Of a stretch of DNA of 21,617 nt, positions 15,259 through 21,617 are shown piece after piece. The notes beneath the pieces were generated by a model that was given only the letters and a program-made list of their open reading frames with translations, was not told where the DNA came from and did no database searches. The stretch's first letter is position 1. Each line of letters begins with the position of its first letter. This DNA comes from Bacteroidota bacterium (GTDB lineage Bacteria; Bacteroidota; Bacteroidia; Chitinophagales; Chitinophagaceae), in the NCBI GenBank assembly GCA_023415275.1, contig JAEZLJ010000008.1, positions 1 to 21,617 of the forward strand, in the 5' to 3' direction. The position numbers and the translations under genes are program-made.

Positions 15259-15903
15259 ATGTTAACGGTTCAGGCATTTACTTTCAATCCAGTACAGGAG
15301 AATACATATATCGTATACAACGATAAAAGGGAGTGTTGTATTATAGACCCGGGATGTTATTTTGCCAGTGAAGAACAGCAATTGAAAGAGTTTATTGACA
15401 AGAATAACCTCAGGCCCGTGTATCTGCTGAATACCCATTGTCACCTGGATCATATTTTCGGGAATCGTTTTATACAAAAAACCTACGGCTTGCCGCTTCA
15501 TTTGCATCAGCTGGAAAAGGCAGTCCTGGATTATGGTCCTACTTCGGGGCAATTATGGCAATTGCCTTTTGACAATTTTGATGGGGAACTCATCTACATT
15601 GACGAAGGACAATCTTTACCGCTGGGCGAGGAACACCTGGATATTTTGTTCACTCCGGGGCACTCCCCGGGTAGTGTTAGTTTTTATAGCAAGGATGCCA
15701 AGTTTGTGATCAGCGGTGATGTGCTTTTCCAGGGAAGTGTGGGCAGGACTGATCTTCCAGGTGGAGACTTTACCATATTGGAGGAGAGCATCAAGACAAA
15801 GTTATTTACACTACCTGCTGATGTCATTGTATACCCGGGACATGGTGAATCCACTACTATAGCTGATGAAATGAAGACAAACCCCTTTGTCAAAATGATT
15901 TGA
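15259..15903 (+). CDS. Metallo-beta-lactamase-fold hydrolase (glyoxalase II-like)
   Basis: The product is 214 residues from the ATG at 15259. A TTG at 15220 would add 13 residues, but homologues I recall start at MLxVxxFTFNPxQENTY, so the ATG is preferred. The complete dinuclear zinc set is visible: H60-x-H62-x-D64-H65 (THCHLDH), His135 (TPGHSPGS), bridging Asp154 (SGDVLF) and His195 (YPGHG). The GRTDLPGGD loop (162-170) is characteristic of the small glyoxalase II-like/YcbL group, which lacks the C-terminal helical substrate domain of true GloB. The protein is cytoplasmic and probably hydrolyses thioesters of glutathione or another thiol, but the substrate is not determined. It is divergent from the outer-membrane giant with a gap of 79 bp. 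Confidence 0.93.
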   Translation: MLTVQAFTFNPVQENTYIVYNDKRECCIIDPGCYFASEEQQLKEFIDKNNLRPVYLLNTHCHLDHIFGNRFIQKTYGLPLHLHQLEKAVLDYGPTSGQLWQLPFDNFDGELIYIDEGQSLPLGEEHLDILFTPGHSPGSVSFYSKDAKFVISGDVLFQGSVGRTDLPGGDFTILEESIKTKLFTLPADVIVYPGHGESTTIADEMKTNPFVKMI

Positions 15904-15969
15904 GGTATATCAACTTATCGCAGAGAAACAGAAAGAAGTTTGCCAGATTCTTGATTAAAGTAGTGGGTG

Positions 15970-17469
15970 TTATACAAACCTTCCTATATAGGGCATTTTC
16001 TGAAACTCTTTTCTTTCAATATTCAGGATCAAGAGTCCAAAAGCAGCTATAAGCACCAGGGCAAAGCCACGGTTGACCCATATGCCAATATTCAACAGTG
16101 AGAAGAGTACATACACGCCATAAAGTGCCACACTGATCACCAGGTAGGCCACCAGCTTTTTCCAGGCATAAGGCACCCTGTATTCTTTTTGCCCCCAGGT
16201 ATAAGAAACCACCATCATGCTGCCATAGCAAAAGAATGTGGCCCATGCGCAAGCCATATAACCAAACCTTGGAATAAACAGGAAATTAATAACAAGTGTA
16301 ATGGCTGCACCGATCAATGTGATCCAGGCACCTGCCATTGTTTTATTGGAAAGTTTATACCAGATGGAAAGGTTGTAATAAATACCCAGGAATATATTGG
16401 CCAGTAACAGGATAGGGACCACTTTCAATCCCTGCCAGAACACCTTATTTTGAATAAAGTATTTCCATACATCGAGGAAAAGCACCACGGCAAGGAACAT
16501 GAAGCAAACCGTGATCACAAAGAACTTCATGACCCTGGCATAGATCCGTTGCGGTTGCTGGCCATGGGCTGCTGAAAAGAAAAAAGGTTCTGCAGCCATA
16601 CGAAAAGCCTGTACGGAAAGGGTGATGAGGATCGACAACTTGTAGCAGGCGCTGTAAGTACCTACTTCAATTTTTGCCGCTTCAGCTGAAGAAACAGGCG
16701 CCCACCAGTTCAGCATGATGCGGTCGAAGGTTTCATTGATCATACCTGCAAAGCCTGCCAGTATCAGGGGTGCTGCATACAGAATAATCTGTCTCCATAG
16801 CTGTGGGTTGAATCTCCAACGGAAGGCCATTAATTCTTTTGACAGGAACAGCAAGGTAAATATCGATTGTGCCAGGTTGGCAATGATCACGTAGCCTACA
16901 CCAATCTTGGGATTGTAAAAGGTGCCAATGAATCCATGAGGTGATTCCTGCTGGATCTTTGGACATACAGATAAAAAGAAAAAGGTGAGGGCAATGTTGA
17001 TCAATATGCCGGCAATGCGAACCGTAGCGAATTTTACAGGTCTTCCTTCATACCGCAGCTTGGCAAATGCAAGGGTGGTGAGCGCATCAAAAGCAATGAT
17101 GAATGCGCTCCATGTAAAATATTCAGGATGTTCTTTTATCCCAATCAGGGTGGCAAGGGGCTTATTGAATAAGATCAGTACCGTGGTCAATACCGCTGTG
17201 CTCACAATAAGAGAAACCATGGATGTATTGTAAACATCGGCTTCCTGTTCTTTATTTTTCGAGAACCTGAAGTAAGCCGTTTCTAACCCATAGGTAAAAA
17301 CGATGTTGAGGAAGGGGAGCGTGGCATACACCAGGCTCATTTCTCCATACGCGGCTCCTTTCAGGGCGTAGGTAAGATAGGGTGTCAGTAAATAATTAAT
17401 AAAGCGTGCGGCAATAGAACTGGCCCCATACCACAATGTCTGTCCCGCTAATTTTTTGATGCCGCTCAA
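15970..17469 (-). CDS. Polysaccharide/lipid-linked oligosaccharide flippase (MOP superfamily, Wzx-like)
   Basis: The product is 499 residues with about 12-14 membrane segments spread over the whole length, the pattern of MOP-superfamily flippases that move undecaprenyl-linked sugars to the periplasm. The N-terminus (IKKLAGQTLWYGASSIAARF followed by INYLLTPYLTY) is the family's first helix with its conserved start. An amphipathic loop with ETAYFRFSKN follows helix 2, and GTYSACYKLS lies mid-protein. The start codon is TTG: no in-frame ATG lies near, and the N-terminus matches relatives when begun there. No glycosyltransferase genes are adjacent, so this is an orphan flippase whose substrate is unknown. 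It converges with the hydrolase gene at 15903 with a 66-bp gap that has no clear terminator. Confidence 0.92.
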   Translation of the reverse strand: MSGIKKLAGQTLWYGASSIAARFINYLLTPYLTYALKGAAYGEMSLVYATLPFLNIVFTYGLETAYFRFSKNKEQEADVYNTSMVSLIVSTAVLTTVLILFNKPLATLIGIKEHPEYFTWSAFIIAFDALTTLAFAKLRYEGRPVKFATVRIAGILINIALTFFFLSVCPKIQQESPHGFIGTFYNPKIGVGYVIIANLAQSIFTLLFLSKELMAFRWRFNPQLWRQIILYAAPLILAGFAGMINETFDRIMLNWWAPVSSAEAAKIEVGTYSACYKLSILITLSVQAFRMAAEPFFFSAAHGQQPQRIYARVMKFFVITVCFMFLAVVLFLDVWKYFIQNKVFWQGLKVVPILLLANIFLGIYYNLSIWYKLSNKTMAGAWITLIGAAITLVINFLFIPRFGYMACAWATFFCYGSMMVVSYTWGQKEYRVPYAWKKLVAYLVISVALYGVYVLFSLLNIGIWVNRGFALVLIAAFGLLILNIERKEFQKMPYIGRFV

Positions 17470-17579
17470 ATGGATATAGATTTAAAGAGCCTCAAATTTA
17501 ATGGCTCGGATTTGAACAATGGGTATAATTTATAAGGATATAACATTCTAATAGGCAGCCGGAAGATAATCTGAAATCT

Positions 17580-18623
17580 TTAAGGTTCCCTATACCTGGG
17601 GTTATTGATGTAGGAGAAATCGCTTAAGGTTCGCAAAAAGGAGATGATATCATTTTCTTCTGAATCAGTCAGGCTGATGCCATTGGTTAACAAGGGATCA
17701 AGGGTAGGGCCCGCATTGATGCCGGAACGGTAGTGTTCCAGCATCATTCTCATGGCGCTCAACCGACCGTCATGTAAATAATAAGAAGTCAGGTCAACAT
17801 TCCGCAGGCTGGGCACCCTGAATTTCAGGGAGTCTTTTGCGTCTCCCGTCACTCTCATCCTGCCAAAATCATTGAGAAAAGGATCCATTTCAAATCCTAC
17901 ATTGCGGAAGCTAAAGTCAGTAAACAATGGTTCCGTATGACAGGTATTGCATTTATTCTGGAATACCGTATAACCATTTTGTTCCTGTGCCGTAAAACTG
18001 GCTTCGCCTCTTTTTACCTTGTCATATTTTGAATTGGCAGATACCAGGTTGACTACAAATTGGCTCAATGCTTTTAATATACCATCCTGCGTCACTTGTG
18101 GCGACCCATAGGCTGCCTGGAATAAGGGCTGGTAAGCAGTGTCATTTTTTAATTTGGCTATGATACCATTCATGGTCTCCGCCATTTCATCAGGGGCTGT
18201 GATATGAGCCAATGAAATGGCTTCTATGGTAGAAGCACTGCCATCCCATTTATACACGGGGTACCAGGCCAGGTTGGCCAACCCGGGCGCATTGCGCAGG
18301 GTGTGCGAATGATTGTAACCATGGCTTCTGTCGTGTTCATAGGTGGTAAATGCCGCCACTTGTTGATGACAGGAAGAACAGGGGAAATGACCATCGAGGG
18401 ATAGCCTTCCATCGTAAAACAATTTCCTTCCCAATAAAAAAGATTCCTCCGTTAGGGGATTGTTCTGAAAATTATAAACAGGATTGGGAAAGCCATTGGG
18501 TATAGTAAAATTGATTGGAGTTGGCCTGTATGATGATAGAGGCGTTTTACGGCAGCTGTTTAATACCAAAACACCTGACACTAAAAAAAGGAATAAGCCG
18601 GTAATGACGATCCAGGTCTTCAC
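17580..18623 (-). CDS. Di-haem cytochrome c peroxidase family lipoprotein (CcpA/MauG-like)
   Basis: The product is 347 residues. It starts at a GTG codon and has a lipoprotein signal: basic start, hydrophobic core (WIVITGLFLFLVSGVLVL) and lipobox LNSC with Cys24. Two c-type haem sites are present, CSSCH (82-86) and CNTCH (225-229), in the spacing expected of bacterial di-haem peroxidases. The family block PSLRNVDLTSYYLHDGRLSA (271-290) and the LTDSEENDIISFLRTL helix close the second domain. It should face the periplasm, anchored by lipid. It could reduce hydrogen peroxide using electrons from a c-type cytochrome, or oxidise another substrate as MauG-type proteins do; which one is not clear from sequence. 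It lies 110 bp upstream of the flippase on the same strand, with no obvious functional link. Confidence 0.93.
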   Translation of the reverse strand: MKTWIVITGLFLFLVSGVLVLNSCRKTPLSSYRPTPINFTIPNGFPNPVYNFQNNPLTEESFLLGRKLFYDGRLSLDGHFPCSSCHQQVAAFTTYEHDRSHGYNHSHTLRNAPGLANLAWYPVYKWDGSASTIEAISLAHITAPDEMAETMNGIIAKLKNDTAYQPLFQAAYGSPQVTQDGILKALSQFVVNLVSANSKYDKVKRGEASFTAQEQNGYTVFQNKCNTCHTEPLFTDFSFRNVGFEMDPFLNDFGRMRVTGDAKDSLKFRVPSLRNVDLTSYYLHDGRLSAMRMMLEHYRSGINAGPTLDPLLTNGISLTDSEENDIISFLRTLSDFSYINNPRYREP

Positions 18624-18672
18624 TTGCTGCCAATTATTCTCCTAATCTATTATATTTTGGAAAAGTAGGTTG

Positions 18673-19080
18673 TTAAAAGAATTGACGGGGATTGAATTTT
18701 TTCCTGCCTTCTTTTATTTCACTGGAACGCTTTTTTGATTCCAGCCTTTTTTCTTTTGCTTTCCGGGAAGGGCGTGTAGCAAGTCGAAGCTTTTTCTTTT
18801 TCAGGGCCTCTGCCACCATTTCCTGGATCTTATTGATGACCTCCTGCTTATTATCCAATTGGGTGCGAAAGGTTTGGGATTTCACTACCAATACCTGTTC
18901 CGAATTGATCCTGTTGGCCAGCTTGTGCAACAAGATCTCTTTTTGTGCTGACGTCAATAAGCCGGAAGCGCCTATGTCAAAATAGCCAATCACCGCTGTT
19001 TCAACCTTATTGACATTCTGGCCTCCTTTGCCACCGCTGCGTGTGGTTTGAAATTTCAACTCTTGCGAAATATCGATCAT
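18673..19080 (-). CDS. arfB: ArfB (YaeJ), alternative ribosome-rescue peptidyl-tRNA hydrolase
   Basis: ArfB enters stalled ribosomes that lack a stop codon and releases the nascent chain. The 135-residue product has the catalytic RF1-like domain with RSGGKGGQNVNK (14-25; GGQ at 19-21). It lacks the codon-recognition domain of true release factors. It also has the basic C-terminal tail (about 105-135, rich in Lys and Arg, with RPSRKAKEKRL) that occupies the empty mRNA channel. Both parts are intact and the length is normal. The ATG at 19080 is preceded by GGGAG, one of the few possible Shine-Dalgarno-like stretches in the window. It is divergent from dtd across only 54 bp, so the two promoters must overlap. 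Confidence 0.96.
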   Translation of the reverse strand: MIDISQELKFQTTRSGGKGGQNVNKVETAVIGYFDIGASGLLTSAQKEILLHKLANRINSEQVLVVKSQTFRTQLDNKQEVINKIQEMVAEALKKKKLRLATRPSRKAKEKRLESKKRSSEIKEGRKKFNPRQFF

Positions 19081-19134
19081 AATTTACTTCTCCCTGCAAA
19101 AATCGTGTTTCATGCTTTTAACTTCGCAATTTTT

Positions 19135-19587
19135 ATGCGTGCTGTTATTCAAAGAGTATCTTATGCCAGGGTTACTGTTAATAACCAGGTCACAGGTAAC
19201 ATCGCTGCCGGGTTGCTGATTTTATTAGGTATAGAAGATGCAGATACCACGGAAGATATTATTTGGTTAAGTAACAAGATCGTGAACCTGCGGATATTTA
19301 ACGATGAGAATGGTGTGATGAACCGTTCGGTCTTAGAAACCGGTGGCGGCATTTTACTCGTTAGCCAGTTTACCCTGCATGCCTCCACCAAAAAAGGAAA
19401 TAGGCCCAGTTATATCAAGGCTAGTAAACCTGAACTGGCCATTCCATTGTATGAGCAAATGGGGTTTCAACTGGAAAAAGACCTGGGTAAAACCATTGAA
19501 AAAGGCATATTTGGTGCTGATATGAACGTGGAATTACTAAACAGTGGCCCGGTGACCATATTAATTGATTCAAAGAATAAAGAGTAA
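19135..19587 (+). CDS. dtd: D-aminoacyl-tRNA deacylase (Dtd)
   Basis: Dtd hydrolyses D-aminoacyl-tRNA (and mischarged glycyl-tRNA), which keeps D-residues out of proteins. The 150-residue product starts MRAVIQRVSYARVTV, the standard family start. An upstream in-frame ATG at 19048 would extend into arfB and is rejected. The two signature motifs are intact: SQFTLHA (77-83, the SQFTL motif with the catalytic-pocket Thr) and NSGPVT (136-141, the cross-subunit Gly-cisPro motif that rejects L-amino acids). It is a cytoplasmic dimer. The truncated haemoglobin gene begins 2 nt after its stop, so the two form a transcription unit. A TAACTTCG sequence 8 nt before the start is one base from the Bacteroidota -7 consensus, but it is weak evidence for a promoter. 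Confidence 0.97.
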   Translation: MRAVIQRVSYARVTVNNQVTGNIAAGLLILLGIEDADTTEDIIWLSNKIVNLRIFNDENGVMNRSVLETGGGILLVSQFTLHASTKKGNRPSYIKASKPELAIPLYEQMGFQLEKDLGKTIEKGIFGADMNVELLNSGPVTILIDSKNKE

Positions 19588-19589
19588 AA

Positions 19590-19991
19590 ATGCCAATGGA
19601 CCATAAAAGGGATATTGAAAACCGTGAGGACCTGGTGCAGCTACTGGAGGCTTTTTACAGTAAGGCATTCAAAGACGATTTGATTGGACGGTTCTTTACT
19701 GAAGTGGTCCCGCTTGACCTGGTCACCCATATACCCATTATAGCAGATTTCTGGGAGTCGGTCATACTAGGAGCCCATGCTTACCGGAAAAATGTGATGG
19801 AAGTTCACCAGCATATTCATGCCTTGTCAGCCATTAAGAAAGAACATCTTGACAGGTGGGTATCATTATTCCAGCAAAATATCGATGATCACTTTGCAGG
19901 ACCTAAGGCTACCCTTATGAAACAAAGGGCGGCTTCGATAGCAACTTTAATGGATATAAAGCTTAACCACAAGGGCATTCATAAAAAGTAA
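19590..19991 (+). CDS. Group III truncated haemoglobin
   Basis: The product is 133 residues with the short 2-on-2 globin pattern of group III. Aligned by eye with Campylobacter jejuni Ctb, the key haem-pocket residues are all present: Tyr23 (B10, in EAFYSKA), His47 (E7), proximal His73 (F8, in MEVHQHI) and Trp90 (G8, in LDRWVSLF). The block ADFWESVILGAHAY (52-65) fits the E helix of this group. Group III members bind O2, NO and CO tightly and are thought to act in oxygen or nitric-oxide handling rather than storage; the exact reaction here is unknown. The protein is cytoplasmic. It begins 2 nt after dtd, an unusual but likely co-transcribed partner. Confidence 0.92.
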   Translation: MPMDHKRDIENREDLVQLLEAFYSKAFKDDLIGRFFTEVVPLDLVTHIPIIADFWESVILGAHAYRKNVMEVHQHIHALSAIKKEHLDRWVSLFQQNIDDHFAGPKATLMKQRAASIATLMDIKLNHKGIHKK

Positions 19992-20040
19992 AAGCTTTTT
20001 TCATTGTATTTTACTGTACAGGCCTTAACAATAAAATGAT

Positions 20041-20382
20041 ATGGATACCAACCTTTCAATAAGAGAAGCGCAACAAAAAGTAGATGACTGGATCAAAACC
20101 ACGGGCGTCCGTTACTTCAGCGAATTGACTAATATGGCCATTCTTACAGAAGAGGTAGGAGAGGTAGCGCGCCTGATGAGCCGGTTATATGGAGACCAGT
20201 CTTTCAAGGATTCCGACAGGCAGAAAGAATTGCCGGATGAACTGGCTGATGTATTGTGGGTAGTGATCTGTATTGCCAACCAAACAGGCATAGACCTTAC
20301 CGACGCCCTGCAAAAGAACTTTGAAAAGAAAAATAACAGGGATGCACAACGTCATAATCAAAATGATAAGCTCCGGGGATGA
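20041..20382 (+). CDS. MazG-like nucleotide pyrophosphohydrolase
   Basis: The product is 113 residues, a single all-alpha NTP pyrophosphohydrolase domain. The metal-binding pattern is present as EEVGE (37-41) and ELPDELAD (63-70), that is, ExxE followed by ExxD, with a WVVICIANQTGIDLTDAL helix and the NNRDAQRH stretch behind. Such proteins hydrolyse (d)NTPs or modified nucleotides to monophosphate plus pyrophosphate and act in nucleotide house-cleaning; the preferred nucleotide is not visible. It lies 49 nt after the haemoglobin gene on the same strand. The gap contains A- and T-rich arms (AAAAAG...CTTTTTT) that could form a weak hairpin, so co-transcription is possible but not certain. Confidence 0.92.
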   Translation: MDTNLSIREAQQKVDDWIKTTGVRYFSELTNMAILTEEVGEVARLMSRLYGDQSFKDSDRQKELPDELADVLWVVICIANQTGIDLTDALQKNFEKKNNRDAQRHNQNDKLRG

Positions 20383-20491
20383 ACTAAAAGAATGTTGGTC
20401 ATAGCTCCACAAAAATTGTTTTAGGGCATCTAAAGCCTATCCACATTTGCCTTGGCGACTTTTTTGCAGCATAACCGGCAAAAGAGGCAAT

Positions 20492-21583
20492 ATGAAGAAA
20501 TTTTCTTTTGGATTGGTTTGGTCTTCCTTAAAGCATTCTTTCAAAGGTTTTTCAGAGGATAAGATTACCAAGCTCAGCGCTTCACTGGCTTATTATACAG
20601 TGTTTTCGTTGGGGCCTTTAATGATAGTCATCATTTTTTTATGTAGTATCTTCTTAGGCAGGGAAGCGGTGGAAGGTTCTATCAATTCCCAACTTCAAAG
20701 CTTTATAGGTTCAGATGCTGCTAAGCAAATACAGGAGATCATTAAAAATGCATCTATTAGTGGTAAAGGGGGAGTAGCCGCTGTTATTGGTGTGATAACA
20801 TTATTGGTAGGTGCCACCACGGTTTTTGGAGAGATACAGGATTCCATTAATGGCATCTGGGGTTTAAAAGCTTCTCCTAAAGCAGGCATGTTGAAGTTGA
20901 TTCTAAGCCGTGTGCTTTCTTTTGGATTGATAGCTACCCTTGGTTTTCTGCTGCTGGTTTCATTGGCAGTAACTGCTATTGTGGAAGGACTTGGAGACCG
21001 GTTAAAAGCAGCTTTTCCTGATATTGCTGTTATAGTTTTCTATGTCATCAACCTCTTATTAACATTGGGCGTTACTACAGTTCTATTTGCTATTATATTT
21101 AAAATACTACCCGATGTCAAGATCCGGTGGAAGGCTATCTGGCCTGGAGCTATTGCCACTTCATTGCTTTTTATGATTGGTAAATTTGCCATCTCTTTTT
21201 ATGTGAGTAAAAGCAATATCGGCAGCACATACGGGGCAGCTGGTTCATTGGTAATCTTACTGGTTTGGATCTATTATTCTGCTATCATCCTGTACTTCGG
21301 GGCAGAGTTTACCAAGAGTTACGCATTGCAAAAAGGGGTACCTGTGAAGCCTACCGAATATGCCAAATGGGATAAGGAACCTGTAGTCCCAGGGTCAAAA
21401 GTGAAAGACAAACCCCAGGCACCGGCTGAACGTGGTAGTCGAAAACCATTGCCCAATAAAGCGCCACACCTGGCCTATGCTACCGCTCATTCAGCATCCA
21501 GGTCAAAAGAAAATAGTCCTGGTGTGGGCACCATGCTGCTAGGACTAGCATTGTATTTCTTTAATTCATCATCCAAAAAATAG
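20492..21583 (+). CDS. YihY/BrkB-family membrane protein
   Basis: The product is 363 residues from the ATG at 20492; a TTG at 20447 in frame adds 15 residues without family resemblance. Six membrane segments are expected. The family opening LSASLAYYTVFSLGPLMIV (28-46) is intact. The large loop holds an amphipathic part (SQLQSFIGSDAAKQIQEIIK), and the last segment ends with the signature SLVILLVWIYYSAIILYFGAEFTK. The C-terminal roughly 90 residues are soluble, rich in Pro, Lys and Ser, and close with a short hydrophobic stretch (GTMLLGLALYFF). The family was once annotated as ribonuclease BN in error. Its real function is unknown; a transport role at the inner membrane is often supposed. It follows the MazG-like gene by 109 bp. 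Confidence 0.92.
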   Translation: MKKFSFGLVWSSLKHSFKGFSEDKITKLSASLAYYTVFSLGPLMIVIIFLCSIFLGREAVEGSINSQLQSFIGSDAAKQIQEIIKNASISGKGGVAAVIGVITLLVGATTVFGEIQDSINGIWGLKASPKAGMLKLILSRVLSFGLIATLGFLLLVSLAVTAIVEGLGDRLKAAFPDIAVIVFYVINLLLTLGVTTVLFAIIFKILPDVKIRWKAIWPGAIATSLLFMIGKFAISFYVSKSNIGSTYGAAGSLVILLVWIYYSAIILYFGAEFTKSYALQKGVPVKPTEYAKWDKEPVVPGSKVKDKPQAPAERGSRKPLPNKAPHLAYATAHSASRSKENSPGVGTMLLGLALYFFNSSSKK

Positions 21584-21617
21584 TGGTTAACATCTGCACC
21601 ACTGGATGGATAAGCAT

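Noticed and set aside
19979..19999. AAAAAG...CTTTTTT arms after the globin gene as a terminator
   Set aside because: The stem consists almost only of A-T pairs with no GC core, so it is unlikely to terminate transcription.
1..21617. tRNA, rRNA, CRISPR array, insertion sequence, prophage or toxin-antitoxin genes
   Set aside because: Nothing was seen that fits: no regularly spaced repeats, no transposase or integrase motifs, no tRNA-like cloverleaf with a clear T-loop. The MazG-like protein is a house-cleaning enzyme type and has no partner toxin beside it.

Overview
The window looks like a chromosomal stretch from a Bacteroidota bacterium, most likely a member of Chitinophagaceae or a close relative. 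The gene set points there: a BatA/BatB-type VWA protein, CreD next to a small winged-helix regulator, a gamma-type carbonic anhydrase, a TolB-like protein fused to an outer-membrane barrel, and a Bacteroidota-type MOP flippase. Most genes also lack a clear Shine-Dalgarno sequence. This assignment comes from protein resemblance, not from any search. Almost everything reads as intact core or near-core genome. I see no transposase, phage gene, CRISPR array, tRNA or rRNA.

Layout. 1-1548 (+): the 3' end of a BatA/BatB-like VWA membrane protein and, 2 nt later, the ribosome-assembly GTPase rsgA. 1683-2857 (-): a gamma carbonic anhydrase, a 54-residue lipoprotein and a small hypothetical protein. 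2927-7603 (+): a class-III aminotransferase and a very large secreted TraB/GumN-type protein. 7604-10640 (+): a small regulatory island made of a 6-TM membrane protein, a winged-helix regulator and CreD, with near-identical palindromic operator-like sites in front of the first and third parts. 10641-11129: a gene-poor gap holding a strongly folded inverted-repeat element. 11130-11501 (+): a DgkA-family kinase, ending towards a bidirectional terminator. 11742-15179 (-): the TolB-like/outer-membrane barrel giant. 15259-15903 (+): a metallo-beta-lactamase-fold hydrolase. 15970-18623 (-): a polysaccharide flippase (TTG start) and a di-haem cytochrome c peroxidase lipoprotein (GTG start). 18673-21583: divergent arfB (-) and dtd (+), then a group III truncated haemoglobin, a MazG-like pyrophosphohydrolase and a YihY/BrkB membrane protein.

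Themes. Three genes serve translation quality control (rsgA, arfB, dtd). Several act at the envelope (CreD and its partners, the DgkA homologue, the flippase, the barrel protein, YihY, the VWA protein). The most interesting non-coding signals are the 10690-10826 element, which can form two mutually exclusive folds, and the paired operator sites at 7949 and 8950. I found no clear-cut new defence or biosynthetic system. The best candidates for undescribed biology are the operator-linked membrane protein/regulator/CreD cassette and the folded element behind it.
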